Assembly: GCA_035946625.1 (NCBI GenBank)
Contig: DASYZE010000001.1
Location: 1-64,000, forward strand
DNA: 64,000 nt
Reading direction: 5' to 3'
Origin: DASYXZ01 sp035946625
Lineage (GTDB): Bacteria; Acidobacteriota; Terriglobia; UBA7540
Made by a program: the position numbers and the translations under genes. Shown in pieces: positions 33,744-43,203 of this stretch. Under the pieces are notes generated by a model that searched no databases, was not told where the DNA came from, and was given only the letters and a program-made list of their open reading frames with translations. The number at the start of each line of letters is the position of its first letter. Within the stretch, counting starts at the first letter, position 1.

Positions 33744-34913
33744 CTATTTATATGCCGGAACGCCTGTCACGCGCTCGCCGATGATAAGTGTATGGATATT
33801 GTGTGTGCCTTCGTAGGTGATCACCGATTCCAGATTGCACATGTGCCGGAAGATGGGATATTCGTCCGCCACGCCGTTGGCGCCCAGAATGTCGCGTGCG
33901 GCGCGGGCAACATCGAGCGCAATCTTCACGTTGTTGCGCTTGAGCATAGAGACGTGGGCATGGTCGGCCCGGCCCTTATCTTTCAGCCGGCCCACCTGCA
34001 AAGCCAGCAACTGCGCTTTGGTGATTTCCGTAATCATGTCGGCAAATTTCGCCTGAACCAATTGATGCGTGGCGATGGGCTTGTCGTCAAACTGTTTACG
34101 AATCTTTGCATATTCCAACGATTCGTTATAACACGCCATGGCGGCGCCAATCACCCCCCAACCGATTCCATAGCGCGCCTGGGTGAGGCAACTGAGGGGG
34201 CCTTTCATCCCCTGTGCCCCGGGCAACATGCACGAGGCGGGCACGCGAACGTCCTGAAGCGACAGGCTGCTGGTGACCGAAGCGCGCAATGACATTTTGC
34301 CTTTGATGTCTTTGGAGGAGTAGCCCGGCGTCCCGCGCTCGACGAGGAATCCGCGCACGCCTTCTTCCGCGCGCGCCCATACCAGTGCGACGTCTGCAAT
34401 CGTTCCGGAAGTTATCCAGGTTTTTTCGCCGTTCAAAATGTAATGGTCGCCGTCTTTCACGGCGCGCGTGCGCATGCCGGCCGGATTCGACCCGAAATCA
34501 GGCTCGGTAAGACCAAAACAACCCAGCGCTTTGCCCTGGGCCATGGCGGGCAGCCAGCGATTTTTCTGTTCTTCCGAACCATATTGCTTGATTGGGTACA
34601 TCACCAGTGCCCCTTGCACGGAAACAAAACTGCGCAGCCCGCTGTCGCCGCGCTCGAGCTCCTGCATGATGAGCCCATATTCTACATTCGACATGCCGGC
34701 GCAGCCGTAACCTTCCATGTTGGCGCCAAAGAGCCCGAGCCCCGCCATCACGGGTACCAGGTGCTTGGGAAATTTTCCTTCCCGGCTCCATTCCTCGATG
34801 TGCGGGATCACTTCCTTTTCCACAAATTCGCGCACCGTCTGTCGCACGAGTCTTTCCTGGTCGCTCAACAGCGAATCAATTCCAATGTAATCAACGCCGC
34901 GAAATTGAAACAT
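33744..34913 (-). CDS. gcdH: glutaryl-CoA dehydrogenase
   Basis: An acyl-CoA dehydrogenase of 389 residues with FAD-site blocks GCFGLTEPDFGSNPAGM and WITSGTIADVALVWAR. The Arg in GDSGLRSFVSVQGALVMYPI matches the substrate-carboxylate Arg specific to glutaryl-CoA dehydrogenases, and the catalytic Glu is in VITYEGTHNIHTLIIG near the C-terminus. It oxidises and decarboxylates glutaryl-CoA to crotonyl-CoA in lysine/tryptophan and benzoyl-CoA breakdown. Electron acceptor genes are not nearby. Confidence 0.88.
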   Translation of the reverse strand: MFQFRGVDYIGIDSLLSDQERLVRQTVREFVEKEVIPHIEEWSREGKFPKHLVPVMAGLGLFGANMEGYGCAGMSNVEYGLIMQELERGDSGLRSFVSVQGALVMYPIKQYGSEEQKNRWLPAMAQGKALGCFGLTEPDFGSNPAGMRTRAVKDGDHYILNGEKTWITSGTIADVALVWARAEEGVRGFLVERGTPGYSSKDIKGKMSLRASVTSSLSLQDVRVPASCMLPGAQGMKGPLSCLTQARYGIGWGVIGAAMACYNESLEYAKIRKQFDDKPIATHQLVQAKFADMITEITKAQLLALQVGRLKDKGRADHAHVSMLKRNNVKIALDVARAARDILGANGVADEYPIFRHMCNLESVITYEGTHNIHTLIIGERVTGVPAYK

Positions 34914-35074
34914 GAAGGCCCCCGAAATTCATTGAGTGAATTGGAGATTGAATCATTGGGCCATTGTATCAATGAATTCGGCTAAAAGCCGTCCGTTGTC
35001 AGTTGTACGTCGTACTCTCTCCAGGGCTGGTGTGGGTTGGGAGGGCCAGGTTGGCGTGGTGCAATGAATTCTTT

Positions 35075-35112
35075 CAACTGACAACTGACTACTGACAACT
35101 GACTACTGACAA
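35075..35112. repeat. heptamer tandem repeat upstream of selD
   Basis: Five seven-base units of the form CAACTGA or CTACTGA run head to tail before the selD start. Relatives of the same phrase (GTCAGTGGTCAGTTATCAG) appear near 31834. It is a simple-sequence repeat ending about 22 bases before the selD ATG and may vary in length. Confidence 0.7.
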
Positions 35113-35134
35113 ACATTCGCATATAATCGGGACC

Positions 35135-36178
35135 ATGACTGACGAACGCGAGCGCCTGACGGCGATGGTAAAAGCGGCGGGTTGAGCGGCCAAGTTGAGT
35201 CCAAGGTTGTTGGACTCGGTGCTCAGCAAGCTGCCCCAACAATCCGACCCGCACGTCCTGATCGGCTATGATACCGCCGACGACGCCGGAGTGTATCAAC
35301 TCGCGCCCGACCTGGCGCTGGTACAGACGGTGGATTTTTTTACGCCCATCGTGGACGATCCTTACACCTTCGGGCAAATTGCCGCCGCCAATTCGCTCAG
35401 CGACGTCTACGCCATGGGCGGTCGGCCGATTTCGGCGCTTTCCATTGTCGGCTTTCCCCAGACGGGGCGTGACATTTCCATTCTGGAGCGCATCCTTCAG
35501 GGCGGACTATCGAAAATGCAGGAAGCCGGCTGCGCGGTAATCGGCGGGCATTCGATTGGGGACGACGAAATTAAATTTGGCTACGCCGTCACCGGCCTGG
35601 TGAATCCTGCCCGGGTGCTGTCGAATGCCGGAGCGCGGCCCGGCGACCACCTGGTGCTCACCAAACAAATTGGCACCGGCGTCATTTCCACCGCCCTCAA
35701 AAGCAACGCCGCCAGCGATGCGGCAGTACGCGCCACAGTCAATTCCATGTCCACCCTCAACCGTGGGGCGAGTGAGACCGCTTTGCAATTCTCCGTTCAC
35801 GCCGCGACCGACATCACTGGTTTTGGATTTCTCGGCCACGCGCGTGGCATGGCGGCAGCCAGCCGCGTCAGCATGGTCATCGATCATGGTCGGATTGAAT
35901 TTCTGCCCGAGGCGCGCGAGCTCGCGCGCCGCAATTTCCTGCCTGGCGGGTTGAAGCGGAATATCGAGTTCATCAGCGTTTGTGTTGAGTTTGAGGACAC
36001 CGTCCCGGAGGATATTCGCAACCTACTTTACGATCCGCAAACCTCCGGCGGCCTGCTGCTGGCCGTCAGCGGCGACGATGCCGCCCGGTTGGTGGACCGT
36101 CTGCTCGGGAATCAAGTCCCCGCGCGGGATATCGGGGAAGTCATTGAGAAAAGCAAACCTCTGCTGCGAGTTCAATAA
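35135..36178 (+). CDS. selD: selenide, water dikinase, selenocysteine-containing
   Basis: Makes selenophosphate for selenocysteine synthesis. The frame opens at the ATG at 35135 (MTDERERLTAMVKAAG), meets a UGA at 35183-35185 (codon 17), and continues AAKLSPRLLDSVLSKL without another stop to 36178, 347 codons in all. The UGA is exactly where SelD has its catalytic Cys or Sec (G-C/U-x-x-K). A hairpin just after the UGA fits a bacterial SECIS. Other marks are IGYDTADDAGVYQLAPDLAL, VDFFTPIVDDPYTFGQIAAA and SDVYAMGGRPISALSI. A standard gene caller would start after the UGA and lose the active site. selA, selB and selC must lie elsewhere. Confidence 0.93.
35183..35217 (+). other. UGA-Sec codon and bacterial SECIS-like hairpin of selD
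   Basis: After the UGA (35183-35185) and 11 further bases, GAGTCCAA (35197-35204) pairs perfectly with TTGGACTC (35210-35217) around the loop GGTTG. Stem length, distance from UGA (apical loop about 20 bases away) and guanines in the loop fit bacterial SECIS elements read by SelB. The stem bases also code for SelD residues. Confidence 0.8.
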
Positions 36179-36274
36179 AAAGGGTGCGGTTGGCAATCCC
36201 GCTCGACTGGATTTGCGCTCCGGGGTTGTCCCAATAATACTGCCACGCCCTCGCATGATATCGAACGCGATCTT

Positions 36275-36742
36275 ATGATGGTCATTGACAGCGTAAAAAC
36301 ACCGAAGCACCTTGATATCGCGCGCGCGCTTTTCCGCGAGTACGCCGATTCGCTGGGCTTTGATCTTTCCTTTCAGAATTTCGAGCAGGAGCTAAGGGAA
36401 CTGCCCGGTGATTACGCCCCGCCCGGCGGCCGATTGTATCTTGCCTTTGAGAAGGGCCGCCCCGCGGGGTGCATCGCCTTAAGAAGATTATCGGATGAGG
36501 ATTGCGAGATGAAAAGGTTTTATGTTTGCCCGCTTTTCCGCGGCAAGGGTTTGGGGAAACGGCTGGCGACACTGGTGATGGGTGAGGCGCGGGAGATTGG
36601 ATACAAGCGCATCCTGCTCGATACGGTTCCGGCGATGAAGCGCGCCATCAGACTCTACCGCGCCCTTGGGTTTAAGCCCATCCCGGCCTATCGCAGGAAC
36701 CCGGTTCCCGGCGCCTCTTTCATGGAACTGGTTCTCGATTGA
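36275..36742 (+). CDS. GNAT-family N-acetyltransferase
   Basis: 155 residues with the acetyl-CoA loop FRGKGLGKRLATLVMGEAR, preceded by EMKRFYVCPL and followed by GYKRILLDTVPAMKRAIRLY and RALGF. These are GNAT motifs A and B in order. Substrate unknown; similar small GNATs act on amino acids or antibiotics. It follows selD by about 95 bases on the same strand. Confidence 0.85.
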   Translation: MMVIDSVKTPKHLDIARALFREYADSLGFDLSFQNFEQELRELPGDYAPPGGRLYLAFEKGRPAGCIALRRLSDEDCEMKRFYVCPLFRGKGLGKRLATLVMGEAREIGYKRILLDTVPAMKRAIRLYRALGFKPIPAYRRNPVPGASFMELVLD

Positions 36743-36888
36743 GCGCCGCGCGGGTGTACTATATGCAGGACCGAACCGCCTGCTTGATCTGCAATTGAAT
36801 AATTTCGGGAAGAACTTATGGATCATTTTCCTTTTATGGCATGAATGGACACAGAATCTGTGAACTCAATAATGAGGGGGGCAGGGTC

Positions 36889-38439
36889 ATGAAGAATCAA
36901 AATAAGTTTGTTGGCAGTCCGGAACAACGGGTTAACCGGCGCAAGTTTCTGAGTGGCGCCGCCACCACCTTGGCGGGCCTCACCATTGTGCCGCGTCATG
37001 TGCTGGGCGGCGCGGGGTACGTGGCGCCCAGCGATAAAGTGAACATCGGCTTCATCGGCGTGGGCGCGCAGGGCTTGCGCGTGATGCTCGAATTTCTGAA
37101 GGAGCCGGACGTGCAGGGCGTCGCGGTCTGCGATGTGAACCAGGGCAGCGACGATTATCCCCAGTGGGCGCAACACGAGTTTCGCGATTCGGTGCGGAAA
37201 CTGATCGGGACGGACACGGGTTGGGACTGGCTCAGCCCCGAGAAGCCCATTCAGTTGACGCCTTCGCTGAAGGTAACCGGCGGCGTGGCCGGCCGCGACG
37301 CCTGCCAGAAAATTGTGGATGGTTACAACGGCGCGCAGAAACGCTCCGGCCAGGCGCGCGGCTGCGCCGCCTACAACGATTTCCGTGAGTTGCTGGAAAA
37401 AGAAAAGGGCGTGGACGCGGTGGTGGTGTGTACCACGGACAATCTGCACGCGGCAGTTTCCGCCGCGGCCATGAAGAAGGGCAAACACGTTTTTTGCCAG
37501 AAGCCCATGACCCACACGATTTATGAGGCCCGTCGCATTGCGGAAATCGCCCGCCAGACGGGTGTGGCCACCCAGGTGGCGGTCGGCAACCAGGCTTCCG
37601 AATCGACCCGCCAGTTGTGCGAGTGGATTTGGGCCGGCGCCATCGGCCCCGTGCGCCAGGTCGAAAACTGGTCGAGCCGCCCGTTCTGGCCGCAGGGCAT
37701 CGACCGCCCCACGGAAACTCAACCCGTGCCCGAGGGTCTCGATTGGGACCTCTGGCTCGGCCCCGCCCCCACCCGGCCGTTCAATCACGCTTATCTGCCC
37801 TTTGTCTGGCGCGGCTGGTACGACTTTGGCTGCGGCTCGCTCGGCGACATGGGGTGCTACAGCTTTGACACCATCTTCCGCGTGCTGAAACTTGAGGCCC
37901 CCACCAGCGTCGAGGCTAGTTCCACCGAGCGCCATCCGGAGACTTATCCCCTGGGCTGCATCGTACGCTTCAACTTCCCCGCGCGCGGGGATATGCCGCC
38001 GGTCAAACTGAATTGGTACGATGGCGGCTTGCTGCCCGCCCGGCCCGAAGAAATGGACGAACATCAGTCCATGCAGGGAGAGCAGAACGAGGGACTGCTG
38101 TTCATCGGTGACCAAGGAAAAATCCTCTGCGGCTTTGAAGGCCAGCATCCCAAACTGATTCCTGCTTCCGCCATGGCCGCTTTCCAGCCTCCCCCAAAAA
38201 CCCTGCCGCGTTCGCCCGGCAACGATCGCGAATGGCTCGATGCCTGCAAGGGTGGCAAGACGAAGCCCGGCGCCAACTTCGAGTTTTCCGGCATGGTCAC
38301 GGAGTCCCTCCAAATGGCCAACGTCGCCACCCGCGTGGGAAGTAGGCTCGAATGGGACCGCCCCAACCTTAAGGTAACTAATGACGCGGCGGCCCAGGCT
38401 TTCGTCAGCCCCGAACGCCGCGACGGTTGGGAACTTTAA
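36889..38439 (+). CDS. Tat-exported Gfo/Idh/MocA oxidoreductase
   Basis: 516 residues from the ATG at 36889, which has a purine-rich GAGGGGGGCAGG upstream; the frame is open 16 codons further but without a site. The Tat signal is VNRRKFLSGAATTLAGLTIV. The Rossmann part shows VNIGFIGVGAQGLRVML and DAVVVCTTDNLHAAVSAAAM with the Lys of HVFCQKPMTHTIYE. The C-terminal domain includes WYDFGCGSLGDMGCYSFDTI. It likely acts on sugars in the periplasm; it is convergent with a GH27 alpha-galactosidase, which may be a functional neighbour. Confidence 0.87.
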   Translation: MKNQNKFVGSPEQRVNRRKFLSGAATTLAGLTIVPRHVLGGAGYVAPSDKVNIGFIGVGAQGLRVMLEFLKEPDVQGVAVCDVNQGSDDYPQWAQHEFRDSVRKLIGTDTGWDWLSPEKPIQLTPSLKVTGGVAGRDACQKIVDGYNGAQKRSGQARGCAAYNDFRELLEKEKGVDAVVVCTTDNLHAAVSAAAMKKGKHVFCQKPMTHTIYEARRIAEIARQTGVATQVAVGNQASESTRQLCEWIWAGAIGPVRQVENWSSRPFWPQGIDRPTETQPVPEGLDWDLWLGPAPTRPFNHAYLPFVWRGWYDFGCGSLGDMGCYSFDTIFRVLKLEAPTSVEASSTERHPETYPLGCIVRFNFPARGDMPPVKLNWYDGGLLPARPEEMDEHQSMQGEQNEGLLFIGDQGKILCGFEGQHPKLIPASAMAAFQPPPKTLPRSPGNDREWLDACKGGKTKPGANFEFSGMVTESLQMANVATRVGSRLEWDRPNLKVTNDAAAQAFVSPERRDGWEL

Positions 38440-38649
38440 CGGCTTGGGCGACCGAACCTGCCGCGCTTGGCCATGGCCACCGGAAGGCGGAGTTGGCTCG
38501 CAGGAAGTTGTGGGCCTCGGCTCGCCCGAAACCACAGTGGGGATTGATCTTTGGATCGCGCAACTTCGTCCCGAGCCTACCAGCGGGAAGTGGAGATTGG
38601 TGCCGCCCGCCGTTTGACATTGAACCGCCGCGCGGACCTTGCGATGTCT

Positions 38650-40101
38650 TTACTTCCCTGAAGTCAACCGGTAGAGCGCGCAAGCGTGCGCCTGAAGCGT
38701 TAATTTGAAGGAGCTTTCCGAGCCCAGGTCCTTGTGCTCCCAGAGGTCGCGCACCTCATACATCTTGCCCGCCGCCAACCCGACCTCGTTCCAGGGAAGG
38801 TGGATGCTCTGTGGTGTCTCGCCCCTATTGAAGATCGCCAGATAAATGCCCCTTCCGTCGTCCGGACGCGCCGACCAGATCACCGTGCCGTTGGTCACAA
38901 TCAACGGCCGGTTGGCGGTCGAATGCTGATTCACGGCGATCACTTCCGCGTTGGTCAGCAGCGCGGTGGTCCATTCATCGTTCTGCGTCAGGTTGCCGCC
39001 GAAGATCAGCGGCGAGCGGATGATGGACCAAAAAGTGAGCAGCGTGCGCTGCTCGTCATGCGTCAAGCGCGTCTGGCGCGCCCGCCCCAGGCCCGGGCGC
39101 GGGCCGATGAAACCGATGGGCAGCATGTCGGCGTCCGGCCAGTGGCCCGGCCCGGCGTAGGGCACCCAGCCGGTTGCCGTCGCCATTTGCCCGTACAAAG
39201 TTTGCGTCCAATTATCGTCGTGGCTCTTAGCGTGGTCCCAGTAATCCCAAAAGTCATCGGAAATGCGCCACATCTGGGCATACTTGCGCACATTCTCCGC
39301 GTTGGCCAGCGAAGTCGGCCCTGGCGATAAACTGAGCACGATGGGCCGGCCCGCTTTCTTTAGCGCGGCGCTGATCTGGCGAATCTCGCTTTCCTTGTAA
39401 GGGCGGCTGGAAATGCAATCGACCTTGATGAAGTCCAGGCCCCAACCGGCGTAAAGCCGCGCCACGGAGTCATAGTAGGCTTGCCCCGCCGCGTTGTCCT
39501 TAACGCCGAAATTGTCGGAGTTCCACGGGCAGGTGTCGGAAGGGTCGCCCGCGTCGGCGGCGTGAAAGGGCGAGTTGGCAATGGGCAGATTTTTCGCAAC
39601 CGCTTCCCGCGATATCCCTCGAATGATGTGAAGCCCAAATTTCAAGCCAAGCGAATGAACGTAGTCGGCCAGCGGCTTGAACCCCGCGCCGCCTGCCGCC
39701 GACGGAAAGCGATTGGTTGCGGGCATGTACCGGCTGGCACCATCCAGGTTGTATTGCCACGCCGGCTTGCCTCCGCTTTCCGGGTTCTGGAGAAACCACC
39801 CTTCGTCCACCACCGCATACTGCCAGCCGAACTGCTTCAGATGTTTTGCCATCCATTCCGCGTTGGCCTTAAACTCCTGCTCATTGATGGACAAGCCATA
39901 CGAATCCCAACTGTTCCACCCCATGGGCGGCGTCGTCGCCAAACGATCGGACTTAGCGCGCGCCGATCCGGATTTAGCCGCCGCGGTAGAGTGCCGCGCG
40001 CCCCGCGATGCTGTAAGCGCAACCCGCCCCGTCGCCAGCAGGAAAACCATGCAGCCCACGAAGGCGGGAATGTTAGTCCCCCAATTGCCCCGTACTCTCA
40101 T
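38650..40101 (-). CDS. secreted GH27 alpha-galactosidase-like enzyme
   Basis: 483 residues from the ATG at 40101, which follows GAGGGGGCG and opens a signal peptide (IPAFVGCMVFLLATGRVAL). The GH27 barrel starts TPPMGWNSWDSYGLSINEQE, with YAVVDEGWFLQNPE, the nucleophile Asp in LDFIKVDCISSRPY and the acid-base Asp in MWRISDDFWDYWD. A C-terminal beta domain follows (from about residue 400). It would release alpha-galactose, or related sugars, outside the inner membrane. Confidence 0.9.
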   Translation of the reverse strand: MRVRGNWGTNIPAFVGCMVFLLATGRVALTASRGARHSTAAAKSGSARAKSDRLATTPPMGWNSWDSYGLSINEQEFKANAEWMAKHLKQFGWQYAVVDEGWFLQNPESGGKPAWQYNLDGASRYMPATNRFPSAAGGAGFKPLADYVHSLGLKFGLHIIRGISREAVAKNLPIANSPFHAADAGDPSDTCPWNSDNFGVKDNAAGQAYYDSVARLYAGWGLDFIKVDCISSRPYKESEIRQISAALKKAGRPIVLSLSPGPTSLANAENVRKYAQMWRISDDFWDYWDHAKSHDDNWTQTLYGQMATATGWVPYAGPGHWPDADMLPIGFIGPRPGLGRARQTRLTHDEQRTLLTFWSIIRSPLIFGGNLTQNDEWTTALLTNAEVIAVNQHSTANRPLIVTNGTVIWSARPDDGRGIYLAIFNRGETPQSIHLPWNEVGLAAGKMYEVRDLWEHKDLGSESSFKLTLQAHACALYRLTSGK

Positions 40102-40220
40102 ATTTTCGCCCCCTCGCGGGAAAAATATACACCCAAATTTCAGTGCCTCTGCCGAAATATTGATTGAGTTGACGTCCAACCGGAAGCTCGTACTTGCCGG
40201 AAAAGGCGGGAGCTTTACTG

Positions 40221-40269
40221 CCGCACTCCAAGGCCCCCGACGGCGGGCGGAGCCCGCCTTGGAGTGCGG
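40221..40269. repeat. palindromic repeat between GH27 and the R-M gene
   Basis: CCGCACTCCAAGGC (40221-40234) and GCCTTGGAGTGCGG (40256-40269) are perfect 14-base arms. The 21 bases between hold a second palindrome, GGCGGGC and GCCCGCC. It may also act as a bidirectional transcription stop between the divergent genes. Confidence 0.7.
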
Positions 40270-40389
40270 TATCCGTCAGCCGACGGACAGCTACCGCCTT
40301 CGACTCACGGAATGCAGCAGTAGGGGCATCCCCTCGTGGGTGCCCACGCCAATAATGCGCTTGTCTTGACTACCTGCTATCATCCACCC

Positions 40390-43191
40390 ATGCCGCTCTC
40401 TTGGAATGAGATCCGCCACCGCGCCATCGCCTTTTCAAAAGATTGGACCGGCGCCAAGCGGGAACAGGCTGAAAAGCAGACGTTTTGGAACGAGTTCTTC
40501 AACGTCTTCGGCGTCCCCCGCCGCGCCGTAGCCAGCTTTGAGGAACCAGTCAGAAGGCTTTCCGGCGATTACGGCTTCATTGATCTGTTCTGGCCGGGCA
40601 AGGTGCTGGTGGAACACAAAAGTCGCGGCAAAGACCTGAGCAAAGCCGAGTCGCAGGCCTTCCGTTACCTCCAAGACCTGGCGCGCGAAGGCCGAACCAA
40701 TGAAATTCCCCGCTACGTCATTGTTTCTGACTTCGGGCGGATTGCGCTTCACGACCTCGAACCGGAAGACCAGCAACATCTCCCACTATTCGGCAACTGG
40801 CGAGTGGCGAGCATTGAATTTCCGCTGGCCGATTTTCACAAACACATTCATGCCTTCGCATTTATCCCTGGCTACAAGCAACACAAGTTCGAAGAACAAG
40901 ACCCCATCAACATCGAAGCGGTTGAAATCATGGGTCGCCTGCACGACACGCTGGAGGCCGGCGGCTACTCCGGACATCAACTGGAACGATTTTTGGTTCG
41001 TATCCTCTTCTGTCTCTTCGCCGAAGACACAGGGATCTTTGAGCCGGAGGCATTCAGGCTTTATCTGCTTAATCGCACTGCCGAGGACGGTTCCGACCTT
41101 GGACTGCATCTGGCCCGCCTTTTTGACATCCTGAACAAGCCGCCTGAAAGTCGGCAGAAAAATCTCGACGAAACTCTCAGCGCGTTCCCCTACGTCAACG
41201 GCGAGCTTTTTGAGGAAAACCTGGGCTTCGCAGACTTCAACAGCGACATGCGCAACGTGCTGCTCGCTTGCACGCACTTTGACTGGTCGCGCATCTCTCC
41301 TGCCATTTTCGGGTCACTCTTTCAGGCGGTGATGGAGCCGAAAGAGCGGCGCCAAATCGGCGGGCACTACACCAACGAGCGCGACATCCTTAAAGTCATT
41401 CGCTCGCTTTTCCTTGACGATTTGCGCGCTGAATTCGAGCGCGCCAAAGGCAGCAAAGCAGAGTTGAAGCGGTTCCATGAAAAGATCGCGGGACTTCGCT
41501 TCCTGGACCCGGCGTGCGGCTGCGGCAATTTCCTCGTTATCACTTACCGCGAGCTGCGTTTGCTGGAAATAGAAATTCTCAAGCTGCTCTACCCCGGCAA
41601 GGACCAGGTATTGGACATCCGGCCTCTCTCCCTGGTTGATGTGGACGCCTTCTACGGCATCGAGATCAGCGAGTGGCCCGCGCGTATCGCGGAAGTCGCC
41701 ATGTGGCTGATGGATCATCAGATGAACCTTCGGCTTTCCGAAGCCTTCGGCCAATACTTCGTGCGACTCCCGCTGAAGAAATCTCCGACTATCGTCTGCG
41801 GCAACGCGCTCCGTCTTGATTGGAAGAAAATTCTTTCGCCGGACAAGTGCAGCTACATCCTTGGCAATCCACCGTTTGTGGGCGCAAAATTCCAGACAGG
41901 CGAGCAACGATCAGACATGAGCATTGTTGCCGGAACAGTGGAACATTACGGCCTGCTAGACTACGTAACAGGATGGTACTTCAAGGCAGCTGGATATGTC
42001 GAAGGAGCCCACATCGTGACAGGCTTCGTCTCCACCAGCTCTATAACACAGGGTGAACAGGTCGGTGTGTTATGGAAGCCGCTATTCCAGCAACAGCACC
42101 TGAAAATTCATTTTGGCCATCGCAGCTTCGCATGGGCTAGCGAAGCGCGTGGAAAGGCTCACGTCCACGTTGTCATTATTGGTTTCGGCGCTTTTGAACC
42201 TAGGAACAAGCGCATCTACGATTACGACTCGAACGCGCAACATCCGGTCGTCGCAGCGGCCAGCAATATAAGCCCCTACTTGGTCGAGGGGGCGGATAGA
42301 GCCATCACAAATCGAAGCTCGCCCGTGAGTGCCGCGCCTGAAATCCGGTTTGGAAACCAGCCAATCGACGGCGGACACTTGCTACTTGATCTGGAGGAGA
42401 AAGACGAGCTTTTGGCCAAGGAGCCAAAGGCAAGGAAGTACCTTCGCCTATTTATTGGCGCCGAAGAGTTCATCAACGGAGGAGAGAGGTGGTGTCTTTG
42501 GTTGCGCGGCGTGTCTCCGGCGGACCTGCGAGCGATGCCTCAAGTCATGCACCGAGTTCAAGACGTGCGCGAGTTCCGCCTTTCGAGTAAACGACCCGCG
42601 ACACGCGATCTCGCGACCACTCCGACCGAGTTCGCGTTTGTGAGCCACCCCGAAACGGATTACCTCCTAATTCCGTCCGTCTCCTCAGAGCGCCGCCTTT
42701 ATATTCCGATGGGGTTCATGCCCCGAGAGGTAGTTGCGAGCAATCTTTGCCTCATAATTCCCGAAGCGAAGCTTTACCATTTCGGGATAGTTTCTTCGGC
42801 CGCTCACATGGCGTGGGTTAGACAAATTTGCGGACGCTTGGAATCACGCTATCGCTACTCAAACAAGCTCGTCTATAACAACTTTCCTTGGCCCGAAGCG
42901 CCCAGTGCCAAACTACGCGCCGCAGTGAAAACCGCCGCGCAAGCGGTGTTGGACGCGCGGAAGAAATTTCCCGATTCGACGCTGGCCGATCTTTACGACC
43001 CGTTGTCGATGCCGCCCGCGCTGGTGAAAGCCCACGCCGCGCTCGACCGCGCCGTTGACCTCTGCTACCGCCCACAGCCTTTCGAGAACGACCGCCAACG
43101 CGTCGAACACCTCTTCGCCCTCTACGAAAAACTGACTGCGCCTCTCCTTCCCCCCGCCAGGAAGGTGCGACGATATAGGGTAGCAAGGTAG
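40390..43191 (+). CDS. MmeI-like single-chain restriction-modification enzyme
   Basis: 933 residues from MPLSWNEIRHRAIAFSKDW. A PD-(D/E)xK nuclease sits at the N-terminus (Asp about 64 in GFIDLFWPGK, then VLVEHKSRG with Glu 75 and Lys 77). A helical spacer leads to an adenine-N6 methyltransferase with SAM motif FLDPACGCGNFLVI (about 370) and catalytic NPPF (about 492). A target-recognition region and helical C-terminus follow (ESRYRYSNKLVYNNFPWPEA). In Type IIL enzymes one protein cuts and modifies, so no partner is needed. All key residues appear intact. It is a defence gene beside a PIN-type module. Confidence 0.9.
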   Translation: MPLSWNEIRHRAIAFSKDWTGAKREQAEKQTFWNEFFNVFGVPRRAVASFEEPVRRLSGDYGFIDLFWPGKVLVEHKSRGKDLSKAESQAFRYLQDLAREGRTNEIPRYVIVSDFGRIALHDLEPEDQQHLPLFGNWRVASIEFPLADFHKHIHAFAFIPGYKQHKFEEQDPINIEAVEIMGRLHDTLEAGGYSGHQLERFLVRILFCLFAEDTGIFEPEAFRLYLLNRTAEDGSDLGLHLARLFDILNKPPESRQKNLDETLSAFPYVNGELFEENLGFADFNSDMRNVLLACTHFDWSRISPAIFGSLFQAVMEPKERRQIGGHYTNERDILKVIRSLFLDDLRAEFERAKGSKAELKRFHEKIAGLRFLDPACGCGNFLVITYRELRLLEIEILKLLYPGKDQVLDIRPLSLVDVDAFYGIEISEWPARIAEVAMWLMDHQMNLRLSEAFGQYFVRLPLKKSPTIVCGNALRLDWKKILSPDKCSYILGNPPFVGAKFQTGEQRSDMSIVAGTVEHYGLLDYVTGWYFKAAGYVEGAHIVTGFVSTSSITQGEQVGVLWKPLFQQQHLKIHFGHRSFAWASEARGKAHVHVVIIGFGAFEPRNKRIYDYDSNAQHPVVAAASNISPYLVEGADRAITNRSSPVSAAPEIRFGNQPIDGGHLLLDLEEKDELLAKEPKARKYLRLFIGAEEFINGGERWCLWLRGVSPADLRAMPQVMHRVQDVREFRLSSKRPATRDLATTPTEFAFVSHPETDYLLIPSVSSERRLYIPMGFMPREVVASNLCLIIPEAKLYHFGIVSSAAHMAWVRQICGRLESRYRYSNKLVYNNFPWPEAPSAKLRAAVKTAAQAVLDARKKFPDSTLADLYDPLSMPPALVKAHAALDRAVDLCYRPQPFENDRQRVEHLFALYEKLTAPLLPPARKVRRYRVAR

Positions 43192-43203
43192 CGGAAGCCA
43201 CGG

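Noticed and set aside
35195..36178. Short selD starting after the UGA
   Set aside because: It would remove the catalytic residue and has no ribosome site; the Sec reading explains the frame and the hairpin.
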